The translations under genes were made by a program, and so were the position numbers. The notes beneath the pieces were generated by a model. The model ran no database searches, was not told where the DNA came from, and saw nothing but the letters and a program-made list of their open reading frames with translations. A stretch of 34,937 bases of DNA from Bacillota bacterium (GTDB taxonomy: Bacteria > Bacillota > Clostridia > Oscillospirales > Acutalibacteraceae): assembly GCA_023412845.1 (NCBI GenBank), contig JAEZRH010000174.1, positions 1 to 34,937 on the forward strand, written 5' to 3'. This document shows, in pieces, positions 14,640 to 22,782 of this stretch (the stretch's first letter is position 1; every line of letters starts with the position of its first letter).

Positions 14640-15560
14640 TCAAACGATTGCAAAGGTACCGTCTTTTTCGGTCAGTTTGTAAAAACAGGGATGTTCGGAG
14701 CCGTGAGGAGTATCCGGGGAATGGACGCAAAGCCGCACATTCCCTTCCAGATCCTTAAAAATGCTGCCGTGGCCACAATTTTCATCCAGCAGCAGCTTCT
14801 CCTGTTGACGCCACGGTCCCCGGACGGAACCGGAAGCGCTTACTGCCACCGCAACCGTGTAGCCGCCTCGGTACCCGCCGCCCTTCCGGGAATAGCTGGA
14901 CCACAGAAGCACCAGCGAGCCGGAAGAGGTTTTCCTTAGAAACGGCCCGTCGGTCAGATACCCTTCTTTGCCGATCCGCGGGTCGCTGAACTTCCGCATC
15001 CATGGGATCTCCGCGGAATCCACAATCACAACGGGCTCCTGCGACAGGGGTTCGGTCAAGTCGCTGCTGAGTGGGAGCGCTTCAATTCTGCCATAATACA
15101 ACTCTGTCCACTCATGGCAATAGACAATCCAAGGCCTGCCCTGTTCCACGTGCAGGGTCCCGTCAAGGCATTCGTGGCCTCTCAGAGTCACGTGAAAAGG
15201 GCTGTGCGGTACGTATGGCCCCTCCGGCAGATCGGAAACAAGGATCCCCGTGCCGCGCTCTACCCCGATACCGCCCTTGAACGAGGCGAATAGGTAAAAC
15301 CGTCCCCGATAGAAGTGAACCTCGGGGGCCCAGTAATTCCGCACGCCCCAGAATCCTTTCGGCGGCAGAAACGCGGGCTGCGGACCGCGGAAATTTTCAA
15401 GGTCGCCGCTCTCATAGACTTCGAACATCGGGTCCACATTACCCGCGCCGTCCGCCAGCGTCGTCCCGAAAAGAAAATATTTTCTTCGCTCCCGGTCGCA
15501 ATAGACAAAAGGGTCTCTCATAACGATCTCAGAGAGCTTTACCGCATCCACATTCATCAT
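14640..15560 (-). CDS. GH43 family glycoside hydrolase
   Basis: The 306-residue protein has the five-bladed propeller motifs of GH43: MRDPFVY with the catalytic-base Asp16, YWAPEVHFYRGRFYLFAS, and CLDGTLHVEQGRPWIVY with the supporting Asp133. The position of the general acid reads YLTDGPFL, with Asp204 where many GH43 members have Glu; the acid may be elsewhere in this subfamily. No signal peptide is seen, so a cytoplasmic beta-xylosidase or alpha-L-arabinofuranosidase is likely. The start ATG 15560 overlaps the stop of the GH2 gene in ATGA, with GGAGGAAA upstream. The frame is open further 5', inside the GH2 gene, but without support. Confidence 0.88.
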   Translation of the reverse strand: MMNVDAVKLSEIVMRDPFVYCDRERRKYFLFGTTLADGAGNVDPMFEVYESGDLENFRGPQPAFLPPKGFWGVRNYWAPEVHFYRGRFYLFASFKGGIGVERGTGILVSDLPEGPYVPHSPFHVTLRGHECLDGTLHVEQGRPWIVYCHEWTELYYGRIEALPLSSDLTEPLSQEPVVIVDSAEIPWMRKFSDPRIGKEGYLTDGPFLRKTSSGSLVLLWSSYSRKGGGYRGGYTVAVAVSASGSVRGPWRQQEKLLLDENCGHGSIFKDLEGNVRLCVHSPDTPHGSEHPCFYKLTEKDGTFAIV

Positions 15561-17305
15561 CCGATTTCCTCCATGATTTCCCGTATCTTCGCAGGCGATA
15601 TTTTTTCCTGACGGCGCATGTCCATGAGGCCGTTCATTTCCTGCTGAACATCCGTTAATTCGGTGTAGCAAAACCCACAGACAAAATCCAGTTTGGCCAC
15701 CGCCTCTATCAGAGATCGGAATCTGGCAAGAAAATCTTCCTCGCTGTTTTCGGTTTGGCCGTACCCCCATCCCTTTTCCGATTTATAGGCGATCCCTCCG
15801 AATTCGCTCAATACGATGGGCTGACCCTCGTAGGCATGCCCCCGCGCCAGTGCAAAGCGCTCGTCGTTGAACGCCTCCTCACCGGTTATGACGCGTTCCC
15901 GGTGGTTCCAGTGGCGCAGCAGCGTATCGCCGTCCGGGGCATAGTCGTGCAAAGTCAGGATGTCGGTCGCTGTATGTTCCCAGCCGTCGTTCCCGATGAC
16001 CGGGCGCGTCCCGTCCACTGTCTTGGTCAGGTGATAGATGCCCTGCACAAAATTCTGCTGCTTTCCGTCGGTGTAGACCTTGGGTACGCCCCAGGACTCA
16101 TTGAACGGGACCCATGCGATGACGCTGGGATGATTGTAGTGCTGTTCAACGATGGAAAGCCATTCCGTCGTGGTCCGCTTGACCGTATCCGTACGGAATT
16201 CATAGGCCGAAGGGCTTTCACACCAGACCATCACCCCTAGAACATCTGCCCAGTAATAAAACCGCTCGTCTTCAATTTTCTGATGCTTGCGGATCCCGTT
16301 GAAGCCGTACTTCAGCGCCTTTTCCAGATCGAGGACGATCGCGTCTTCGTCGGGCGGCGTCAGCAGCCCGTTTTCCCAATATCCCTGATCCAGCACCATT
16401 TTCAGATAAATTTCTTGATTGTTGAGGGTGACGCGCTTGCTGTCGGCGGAGATTTTACGGATTCCAAAATAGGAGCCTACCCTGTCGATCAAAGCCCCGC
16501 CCCGATACAGCCGGAATTCGACGTCGTAAAGGTTCGGCTTTTCGGGCGACCAGTATTTCACCTTCCATTTGGAAAAGTCGCCGACGAGGCTTACGGTCCT
16601 CGCAAAGAAAGGGCGCAGAACCTGCTCTTTCCCCTGATAGACCAGAACGTCGTCAAACAGGACGACGGTCTCGAGCTCCAGTTTATCTTCGGCCGCGCCC
16701 GCGATCTTATACTGAAACATAACGCTGTCCTCGTCAAAAAGGGGAGTGATCTTTACGTCTTCGAGATGGTTCCGGTCAACCACTTCCGCCCATACGGTCT
16801 TCCAGATTCCGGTCGTCTGCGTGTACCAGCAGTCGTAATTTTCTGATAGCCACCGCTGTTTTCCCCTGGGCTGCGCCGCGTCCCGGCTGTCTGACGCCTG
16901 AATCACGATCAGCGCTTCCTCCTCATTCAGCGCATCCGTGATATCGAAACAGAAACGGGTATATCCCCCGAAATGTCTGCCGATATACTGCCCATTGACC
17001 CAAAGTTTTGTCAGATAGTCGCATCCTTCAAAATAAAGAAGGACATGTTCGCCGGAGGAATGCGGGAACACCGCTTTCCGGCAGTACCATACGCTTGGAT
17101 ACTGCCGGTCCGTGCCGATTCCGCTCAAGGCGGACTCGTAGGAAAAAGGGACTTGAATCGGATCCCCCGAAAAGCCACTGGCCCATTTATTAGTTACACC
17201 TTCATTGCAACAATCGAAGCGAAAATTCCATTCTCCGTTCAGACATATGTATGAATCCCGTACAAATTGTGGTCTTGGATAGTTTTTTCGATAGAATTTG
17301 GTCAT
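15557..17305 (-). CDS. GH2 family glycoside hydrolase (beta-galactosidase/glucuronidase-like)
   Basis: The 582-residue enzyme has the GH2 order: an N-terminal jelly-roll sugar-binding domain (LNGEWNFRFD, VPFSYES, LYFEGCDYLTKLWVNGQYIGRH), an immunoglobulin-like domain and a TIM barrel. Acid/base Glu403 is in FNESWG and nucleophile Glu501 in LSEFGG. It lacks the extra C-terminal domains of LacZ and has no signal peptide, so it acts on short imported substrates such as galactosides, arabinosides or glucuronides. ATG 17305 has GAGGGGA upstream. It is the first gene of the operon behind an AT-rich divergent promoter. Confidence 0.9.
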   Translation of the reverse strand: MTKFYRKNYPRPQFVRDSYICLNGEWNFRFDCCNEGVTNKWASGFSGDPIQVPFSYESALSGIGTDRQYPSVWYCRKAVFPHSSGEHVLLYFEGCDYLTKLWVNGQYIGRHFGGYTRFCFDITDALNEEEALIVIQASDSRDAAQPRGKQRWLSENYDCWYTQTTGIWKTVWAEVVDRNHLEDVKITPLFDEDSVMFQYKIAGAAEDKLELETVVLFDDVLVYQGKEQVLRPFFARTVSLVGDFSKWKVKYWSPEKPNLYDVEFRLYRGGALIDRVGSYFGIRKISADSKRVTLNNQEIYLKMVLDQGYWENGLLTPPDEDAIVLDLEKALKYGFNGIRKHQKIEDERFYYWADVLGVMVWCESPSAYEFRTDTVKRTTTEWLSIVEQHYNHPSVIAWVPFNESWGVPKVYTDGKQQNFVQGIYHLTKTVDGTRPVIGNDGWEHTATDILTLHDYAPDGDTLLRHWNHRERVITGEEAFNDERFALARGHAYEGQPIVLSEFGGIAYKSEKGWGYGQTENSEEDFLARFRSLIEAVAKLDFVCGFCYTELTDVQQEMNGLMDMRRQEKISPAKIREIMEEIG

Positions 17306-17331
17306 AAAATCCCCTCTGACAAAAATATTTA

Positions 17332-17350
17332 CAATAGTAATGTAATAATT
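17332..17350. promoter_or_regulatory. Possible second operator site for the ArsR-like regulator
   Basis: This 19-base site shares 13 of 19 bases with the perfect palindrome at 17472-17490 and sits just downstream of the predicted transcription start of the GH2 operon. Repression of the operon is an inference. Confidence 0.35.
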
Positions 17351-17360
17351 TATTGACCTT

Positions 17361-17389
17361 ATCATAGCAATAATTTATAAATAAGTCAA
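17361..17389 (-). promoter_or_regulatory. Promoter of the GH2-GH43-ABC-GH51 operon
   Basis: On the minus strand TTGACT (plus 17384-17389) and TATGAT (plus 17361-17366) are 17 bases apart in a strongly AT-rich stretch. The leader to the GH2 start is about 50 bases. Confidence 0.6.
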
Positions 17390-17471
17390 TACTATCCTCA
17401 ATATTTTAAGAACATTTGTATTTTATCACAAATATCAATCTTGAATTTATGCCATGTCATCAAATTAATTA

Positions 17472-17490
17472 CAATATTACAGTAATATTG
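17472..17490. promoter_or_regulatory. Perfect 19-bp palindrome, probable operator
   Basis: CAATATTACAGTAATATTG has 9-bp arms around one base and overlaps the -35 box of the regulator gene, consistent with autoregulation by the dimeric HTH protein. Confidence 0.65.
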
Positions 17491-17515
17491 ATTTTTTTCG
17501 AGTTTGTGATATACT
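17488..17515 (+). promoter_or_regulatory. Promoter of the ArsR-like regulator
   Basis: TTGATT (17488-17493) and TATACT (17510-17515) are 16 bases apart; the -35 box shares its first three bases with the palindrome. Confidence 0.5.
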
Positions 17516-17545
17516 GAAGACATAGAAAAAGGGGAGGTTGCCTGT

Positions 17546-18520
17546 ATGGGAAAGCAGCATGAAAGCTATTACAGCGATAAAATCGACCGGCATATTATTT
17601 TAAACGCGGAAGATGAATCGTCCTATTCGCAATTTGAGAAAATAGGTAAGGCCTTCTCCTCTTCCGTCCGTGTTAAGATTTTGAAATTACTGAAATCTCA
17701 ATCGATGAATATCGTTGAAATTTCGGAGAGGCTGCAAATCCCGATTTCCTCGACGGCTTTCCATGTAAAAGCCCTTGAGGAAGCCGGGCTTATCGTTACG
17801 GAGTCTCTTCCCGGAATCCGCGGCTCCCAGCGTGTATGCAGTGCCAGCGCGGAAGATCTGTATATTGTTTTGAACAAACAGGACAGCGTACTTCACTCTG
17901 CGTCGCAGACCATCGATATGCCGATCGGCCAGTATTTCGACTGTGACATTCGGCCGACGTGCGGGCTGGCGGATGAGAACAGCTACATTGAGGTTCAGGA
18001 CAATCCGCGCGCATTTTTCTCACCTAAACGTATCAATACGCAGTTGATCTGGTTCCAGCAGGGATTTATCGAATACCGCTTTCCAAACCATTTTTTGTCC
18101 CCGGGGTTTCCTCCCAGGTATATCTCCTTCAGCCTGGAAATTTGTTCAGAAGCACCCGGCTACCGAAACATCTGGCCGTCGGAAATCACATTCTCCATCA
18201 ACGGCCATGAAATCGTGACTTACACTTCTTCCGGCGATTACGGCGGCAGGCGCGGAAAGCTGACCCCTGAATGGTGGTCGGACGGCAGTACGCAGTACGG
18301 CCTTCTGAAAACAATCAGCGTGAACCGCGAGGGGTCCTATCTGGATGAAGTGCCTTGCAGTCAGCCGGTGAAGATCGAAGACCTTCATCTGGAATCCGGG
18401 CCCTTCATCTCTTTCCGGATTGAAATCAAGCCAGAAGCTCATTACATCGGAGGGTTAAACCTGTTCGGTGAAAAATTCGGCGACTATCCGCAGAACATCG
18501 TAATGCACGTCGACTGCTGA
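17546..18520 (+). CDS. ArsR-type HTH regulator with large C-terminal domain of unknown family
   Basis: The 324-residue protein has an ArsR-like winged helix at about residues 33-105 (FEKIGKAFSSSVRVKILKLLK, IVEISERLQIPISSTAFHVKALEEAGLI). None of the metal-binding Cys/His pairs of ArsR sensors is present. The remaining 215 residues are rich in aromatic residues and predicted strands (YFDCDIRPTCGLADENSYIEVQDNPRAFF, WPSEITFSINGHEIVTY, SGDYGGRRGKLTPEWW), which suggests a beta-sandwich that binds a carbohydrate-derived ligand. I do not recognise that domain. It lies divergent from the glycoside-hydrolase operon, so it likely controls it. A GGGGAGG ribosome site precedes ATG 17546. Confidence 0.8.
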   Translation: MGKQHESYYSDKIDRHIILNAEDESSYSQFEKIGKAFSSSVRVKILKLLKSQSMNIVEISERLQIPISSTAFHVKALEEAGLIVTESLPGIRGSQRVCSASAEDLYIVLNKQDSVLHSASQTIDMPIGQYFDCDIRPTCGLADENSYIEVQDNPRAFFSPKRINTQLIWFQQGFIEYRFPNHFLSPGFPPRYISFSLEICSEAPGYRNIWPSEITFSINGHEIVTYTSSGDYGGRRGKLTPEWWSDGSTQYGLLKTISVNREGSYLDEVPCSQPVKIEDLHLESGPFISFRIEIKPEAHYIGGLNLFGEKFGDYPQNIVMHVDC

Positions 18521-18553
18521 ACGGACCAAAAGGCGCGATGCCAGTTAAAGAAA

Positions 18554-18577
18554 TACCGCCGGCCGAGCCGGCGGTAT
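18554..18577 (+). terminator. Hairpin after the regulator gene
   Basis: ATACCGCCGGC and GCCGGCGGTAT form an 11-bp stem with a 2-base (C and G, flanking A-type) loop, followed by GATTGTTT. The T run is weak. Confidence 0.5.
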
Positions 18578-18615
18578 GATTGTTTACGGGCTTCCGAATC
18601 CATCCCGTTTCGCAT

Positions 18616-18653
18616 AAAAAAACAGACAAACCCTAAAGAGTTTGTCTGTTTTT
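18616..18653. terminator. Bidirectional terminator of the tRNA operon
   Basis: AACAGACAAAC pairs with GTTTGTCTGTT and has A- and T-runs on both sides. On the minus strand it follows tRNA-Tyr directly; on the plus strand it can also back up the regulator terminator. Confidence 0.85.
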
Positions 18654-18738
18654 GGTGGAGGAGGATGGATTCGGACCATCGAAGCCGTAAAGCAACAGAT
18701 TTACAGTCTGCCCCATTTGACCGCTCTGGAACTCCTCC
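18653..18738 (-). tRNA. tRNA-Tyr (GTA)
   Basis: The minus strand folds into a class II tRNA of 86 bases including an encoded CCA. The acceptor stem GGAGGAG pairs with CTCCTCC, the anticodon loop is CTGTAAA with anticodon GTA, and there is a long variable arm and a GGTCCGAATCC T-arm. It is the second gene of a two-tRNA operon. Confidence 0.95.
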
Positions 18739-18785
18739 ATATTTGGAGCCTTGTTGGAAGCAAAGCTCCTTTGAAACACTGTTTC

Positions 18786-18861
18786 TGGAGCTGGCAGACG
18801 GATTTGAACCCCCGACCTGCTGATTACAAATCAGCTGCTCTACCAACTGAGCTACGCCAGC
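18786..18861 (-). tRNA. tRNA-Thr (TGT)
   Basis: The minus strand folds into a normal 76-base tRNA with an encoded CCA. The acceptor is GCTGGCG, the D-arm AGCTCAGTTGGTAGAGC, the anticodon stem GCTGA/TCAGC around TTTGTAA (anticodon TGT), and the T-arm GGGGGTTCAAATCC. It is the first gene of the operon. Confidence 0.95.
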
Positions 18862-18881
18862 ATTTTTAACAGCGCTTGATC

Positions 18882-18910
18882 ACTATACCATTTTATCCGG
18901 CGCTTGTCAA
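18882..18910 (-). promoter_or_regulatory. tRNA operon promoter
   Basis: On the minus strand TTGACA (plus 18905-18910) and TATAGT (plus 18882-18887) are 17 bases apart, about 20 bases before the tRNA-Thr 5' end. Confidence 0.8.
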
Positions 18911-19188
18911 GACTTTGCGACAAATGTCGATATCATGCGGATCAAATAAGGCCAATATAGGCAAAAATGACTTTGGATGCGCTTACAGTAGCACTATTTC
19001 CCATAGCCGCTCAGCAGTCGGCGCACCGGATGATTCCAGAAAAAAGTTGTTGATCGCCACTGTTTGTTACATGGATGGGATGATAGCGGGGTTCGTGTTG
19101 GTTTTGTCCAAGATATCTTTATTCTAAAGGCCAAACTCAGCTTTGCAGATATCCCTTTCAAGACACCGTTTTCTCAGCCTTCCTTGCG
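18911..19188. other. Intergenic stretch with no recognised gene
   Basis: Between the tRNA promoter and the end of the GH88 gene I see short open stretches on both strands but no ribosome site with a credible frame, and no clear terminator for the GH88 operon. A 25-codon minus-strand frame (ending FLESSGAPTAERLWEIVLL) might be a gene remnant; this is not firm. Confidence 0.3.
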
Positions 19189-20370
19189 TTACCAGTAGCA
19201 ACTCCAGTCTCTGCTGAGCCGCACCAGGGCCTCAAAGAAGAAATAATCGCCCCAGATACAGCACTCATCAATTCCCATGTTTTCCGGTATGGAATAAACC
19301 CCATGTAAAAGGATTCCATTGGATGAACCATATTCTGCAAGATATCCGTCAATCAAAGAGTTAACCATGAACCGCGCGGCGTTTTCATAAATCTTACGGC
19401 AGGGGTCCAAAAGATTAATTCCTTTCGCAAGCTGAAGAAAGCCGCACACGGCAATGGCTGCAGCGGAGCTGTCCCGCTGAACCTTTTCATCGGTAAAGAT
19501 CAGGTCCCAACAGCAGATTCCATCTTTCGGAAGGCGGTTCAAAAAGTAATTGGCCGTTTTCACGGCAACATTTAAAAAGCTGCGGTCTCCCGTGTAGGCA
19601 TAGCTGAGGGGGAATCCGTAAATGCTCCAGGCCTGACCACGCGACCAGCTGGAAGAGTCGGAATACCCCTGCCGCGTTTTTCCGAATTTCGGCTTTCCGG
19701 TAACAACATCCATGTAAAATGTGTGAAATGTGGAAGCATCCGGCCTGACCAGGTATTCCATCGAATTCTGCGCATGACGGCGCGCGGCGAACGTGCACTT
19801 CGAATTTCCGGTTGCCTGTCCGGCCCAATATAGAAGCGGAAGATTCATAAGGCAGTCGATAATTATACACCCCTGCCGCTCCGGATCCTCAAGATTTCCC
19901 CAGGCCTGTATAACGCCTGCTTCTTCATTGTAGCGGTCCAACAGATGATCGGCCGCGGATAAAGCGGTCCGCCGGGCAGCTTTATCCCCCGTGATTTTGC
20001 TGGCTGCCACACAGGAAAGCGTATAGAGAAAGCCGATATCATGGGTATTCAGGCATATCTGTTTGTCTAAGCGGTTTACAAAACTTTTAATGTCCCTTTC
20101 AGCCGCCGCTCGGTATTTGGCGTCGCCGGTAACCTCATATGCGAGCCAGAGCATTCCGGTCCGGAACGAAGACGTCCAGTCTTCGTTCCCGGCAGGAGGG
20201 TAAACGCCGCCGCGGCTGCACGGCGCAGGGAAGGCGTCCGGAAAGCAGGAAAGATTTTTATCGATTTGCTTCAGAACAAAATGAATAGCCGCCTCGATTT
20301 TTTCTTTTGTCAGTACGGAGGCCGGAAAACGTTCCGGTTTCTGAATGCTTTCTTTTGCGATCCGTTTCAA
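19189..20370 (-). CDS. GH88 unsaturated glucuronyl hydrolase
   Basis: The 393-residue protein matches GH88, an (alpha/alpha)6 barrel that hydrates the C4=C5 bond of unsaturated uronic acids at the non-reducing end of lyase products, causing bond cleavage. The two catalytic Asp are visible in NTHDIGF (D111) and IIDCLMN (D172). Their spacing of 61 equals that of the Bacillus enzyme UGL (D88/D149). DSSSWSRGQAWSIYGF supplies the conserved R-G-Q-A-W. No signal peptide is seen, so it is cytoplasmic. The start is TTG 20370, six bases after GGGAGG. It is the last gene of the operon with the NanA-like lyase; the substrate may derive from a glycosaminoglycan or pectic polymer. Confidence 0.88.
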   Translation of the reverse strand: MKRIAKESIQKPERFPASVLTKEKIEAAIHFVLKQIDKNLSCFPDAFPAPCSRGGVYPPAGNEDWTSSFRTGMLWLAYEVTGDAKYRAAAERDIKSFVNRLDKQICLNTHDIGFLYTLSCVAASKITGDKAARRTALSAADHLLDRYNEEAGVIQAWGNLEDPERQGCIIIDCLMNLPLLYWAGQATGNSKCTFAARRHAQNSMEYLVRPDASTFHTFYMDVVTGKPKFGKTRQGYSDSSSWSRGQAWSIYGFPLSYAYTGDRSFLNVAVKTANYFLNRLPKDGICCWDLIFTDEKVQRDSSAAAIAVCGFLQLAKGINLLDPCRKIYENAARFMVNSLIDGYLAEYGSSNGILLHGVYSIPENMGIDECCIWGDYFFFEALVRLSRDWSCYW

Positions 20371-20463
20371 TTTCGCCTCCCCTTTCGTTCAGGTTCCCTG
20401 GCATACGGCCGCATAGGCATCCCGTACGGTTTCAGCCCGATCATCTTTCACAAACGGCGATTC

Positions 20464-20916
20464 TCAAATCGGTATTTTTACAACAATTTTCCTGACGCGG
20501 CACGGCTTCCCGGCACAAACCCGGGGCTTGTGCGCCTCTTCCGGAGACAGTACGACCATGTCGCCTTTATCCAGATAAACCGAATTTCTGCGGGCGGGTT
20601 CCCCGTAAAAGGTAATGTCGTTTTCCGGAGCATAAGGGACGGATACGCTCATCCGACGGCGGTCGGCGACCTCAACGAGCTCTTCCCCGCTGACCACATA
20701 CTGGATGTCGTAGCAGCAGTCGTGTGTTTCAAACCTTCCCTCTTCCGAAGGAACCGCCATATAGTCCTGAACATGGGCTGTGGTGCCCTCCTCCAGGGGG
20801 ATGCTCCCCACGGGCAGCTTTTCCAGGTCATGGCTGCGCAGGAACCGGCAGACGCTTTGCAATTTCTGCCGCAGGCTGCCGTATCCGTCGGCGGACTGAA
20901 TGGAAGTTCGGTACAT
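20464..20916 (-). CDS. YhcH/YjgK/YiaL family protein (DUF386)
   Basis: The 150-residue cupin-like protein has the family marks FETHDCCYDIQYVVSGEE (metal-binding His), PENDITFYGEP and GDMVVLSPEEAHKPRV. E. coli YhcH (NanQ) speeds the anomerisation of sialic acid and is encoded with nanA; YiaL acts in a sugar-acid pathway. The position directly after the NanA-like lyase supports a role on the same acidic sugar. AAAGGG precedes ATG 20916. Confidence 0.88.
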   Translation of the reverse strand: MYRTSIQSADGYGSLRQKLQSVCRFLRSHDLEKLPVGSIPLEEGTTAHVQDYMAVPSEEGRFETHDCCYDIQYVVSGEELVEVADRRRMSVSVPYAPENDITFYGEPARRNSVYLDKGDMVVLSPEEAHKPRVCAGKPCRVRKIVVKIPI

Positions 20917-21008
20917 GTTTTACCCTTTCTGCACCGGCCGCCGTCGTTTCGGCAACTGGCAGTCTGTCGGAAAACTGACTTGCTTTCCGAAACGAGTCAT
21001 ATACGGAA

Positions 21009-21887
21009 TCATGTGCGGACTTTTGTTTCAAATACGGTTTTCAGTATGGATTTTTCCTCATCCGTAAGCGGCGCGAACGGAGCACGGCAGTCTCCGCAGT
21101 CAAATCCCCAATCGCGCAGGAACTCTTTGGTCGTCCGCATGGCGCCGTACCTGCCCACATAGTCGATCACGTCGTTAATTTCGTGCTGCACCGCCTGTGC
21201 CGCCTGAATTTTTCCTTCCGAAATCAGCTGATACAGTTTTCTGAATTTATGGGGCATAAAGTTGTAGGTGCTGCCGATGCCTCCGTCGGCGCCCGCCATA
21301 AGGCCGTACAACATGACTTCGTCGTGCCCGTTGAAGACGGTAAGTTCGGGATGAAATTTCTTAAAGCGTTCGAGCGCATACAGATCCAGGCAGGTATGCT
21401 TGATGCCGACAATATTTTTGTTCTTTGCAAGCTCGTTCACATCTTCCACCGAAAGCGCAAAGCCGGTCAGAGAGGGAAAATTGTACACCACGGTCGGCAT
21501 TTGCGACCGGTCGGCAAGGTCATAGTAATAGTGGATGATCTCTTCCCGGGAAAATTTATAATAAAACGGTGTTACGGAAGATATGGCGTCTGCGCCGGCC
21601 GATTTGGCGTGCTCTGCCAGATTCATGGAAAGATCGGTGCCGATACTTCCCACGTGGGCGATGACCGACACTCTGCCGTTGTTTTTGGCAACGACGGTTT
21701 CAAGAATTTTCTTTCTCTCTTCCACGGTCAGCAGGAATGCCTCGCCCGTGCTGCCGCACACATAAAATCCGTCGATTCCCCGCTCGATGAGGAACTCCAC
21801 GATGTTTTCAAGCTGGCTATAATTCACCTCACCGTTTTTGGCGAATGGAGTAATCAGTGCTGCGTACAAACCCTTGAGCTTTTTCAA
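21009..21887 (-). CDS. nanA: N-acetylneuraminate lyase family aldolase
   Basis: The 292-residue class I aldolase of the DHDPS/NAL family has the Schiff-base Lys163 in GIKHTCLDLY, Tyr135 in VVYNFPSLTGF (matching Lys165 and Tyr137 of E. coli NanA) and the carboxylate loop GSTGEAFLL. FNGHDEVMLYGLMAGADGGIGSTYN is much closer to NanA than to dihydrodipicolinate synthase. The usual reaction is cleavage of N-acetylneuraminate to ManNAc and pyruvate. Related enzymes act on Kdo- or KDG-like acids, so the exact substrate is open. The start is TTG 21887 behind AGAAGGA; a TTG at 21905 has no ribosome site. It follows two sugar permeases in the operon. Confidence 0.85.
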   Translation of the reverse strand: MKKLKGLYAALITPFAKNGEVNYSQLENIVEFLIERGIDGFYVCGSTGEAFLLTVEERKKILETVVAKNNGRVSVIAHVGSIGTDLSMNLAEHAKSAGADAISSVTPFYYKFSREEIIHYYYDLADRSQMPTVVYNFPSLTGFALSVEDVNELAKNKNIVGIKHTCLDLYALERFKKFHPELTVFNGHDEVMLYGLMAGADGGIGSTYNFMPHKFRKLYQLISEGKIQAAQAVQHEINDVIDYVGRYGAMRTTKEFLRDWGFDCGDCRAPFAPLTDEEKSILKTVFETKVRT

Positions 21888-21927
21888 AATGTTTCCTTCT
21901 TTCAAATTGTATGGAAATATGTTGGGA

Positions 21928-22776
21928 TTACCCTTTTACCGCCCCTGCCGTCAGTCCCTCTATCAGATACCGCTGAACGAATCCGAACAGGAGGATGACC
22001 GGTATGGTGATGATCACGCCGCAGGCCATAATTCCGCCCCAGTTGATCTGGCCGATTCCGCCCATCAGTTCGGCAATGCCGACTTGCACGGTCTTTGCTC
22101 TCTCGGAGGTCGTCAGAATCAGTGCATACTGGTAGTCGTTCCAGGCCTGGATAAACGAATAGATGCCCACAGACACCAGACCGCCCTTTACAAGCGGCAG
22201 AATGATCTGCAAAAAGGTCCGCATCCTGCCGCATCCGTCGATCGTGGCGGCTTCCTCCATCTCTTTGGGCAGGCCCTTGAAAAAGCCGGACATGAGCCAG
22301 ACCGCAATCGGGATCGTGGAGGTAAGGTAGATCAAAACAAGACCGGTTCTCGTGTTCAGAACGCCCATTCTGGCAGCCATCTTATACCACGGCACCATAA
22401 TGACAGGCCCCTGAAACATCTGCGTAATCATGATCAGCAGAATGAACGGCTGAAGCCCCGGGAAGCGTAGTCTGCCGATCGCATAGCCGCCTGTTGCCGC
22501 AAAAAACAGGGTGATCACCGCCGTGAACAGCGAAACGATGACGGAATTGACCAGCAGGGGAACGATGTCCGGGCCCGGGCTGCCGGAAAACGCATATACA
22601 AAGTTCTGCAGAGTGACATTCTTTGGAATAAACGTCTGGTGAACTGCAAAAATCTCCTGCGAGGATTTCAGCGAAGAGCTGACAAGCCAAAAAAAGGGGA
22701 ATATCACGACAATCATGGTGACGGCAAGCCCGAGATAAACGAGAATGCTGCTGCCGACCGATCTTTTCTTCATCAT
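21928..22776 (-). CDS. Carbohydrate ABC transporter permease (MalG type)
   Basis: The 282-residue membrane protein has about six helices and the EAA loop EEAATIDGCGRMRTFLQIILPLVKG. Its ribosome site GGAGG lies inside the end of the previous permease gene, six bases beyond whose stop it starts. By context it imports the acidic sugar that the NanA-like lyase uses. Confidence 0.92.
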   Translation of the reverse strand: MMKKRSVGSSILVYLGLAVTMIVVIFPFFWLVSSSLKSSQEIFAVHQTFIPKNVTLQNFVYAFSGSPGPDIVPLLVNSVIVSLFTAVITLFFAATGGYAIGRLRFPGLQPFILLIMITQMFQGPVIMVPWYKMAARMGVLNTRTGLVLIYLTSTIPIAVWLMSGFFKGLPKEMEEAATIDGCGRMRTFLQIILPLVKGGLVSVGIYSFIQAWNDYQYALILTTSERAKTVQVGIAELMGGIGQINWGGIMACGVIITIPVILLFGFVQRYLIEGLTAGAVKG

Positions 22777-22782
22777 TCCGAC

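Noticed and set aside
18876..19127. Plus-strand frame of 83 codons after the tRNA genes
   Set aside because: It starts within the tRNA promoter, lacks a ribosome site and resembles no family.
19189..20370. GH105 rhamnogalacturonyl hydrolase as the call
   Set aside because: The D111/D172 spacing and the RGQAW context fit GH88 (UGL) better, although the two families share the fold.
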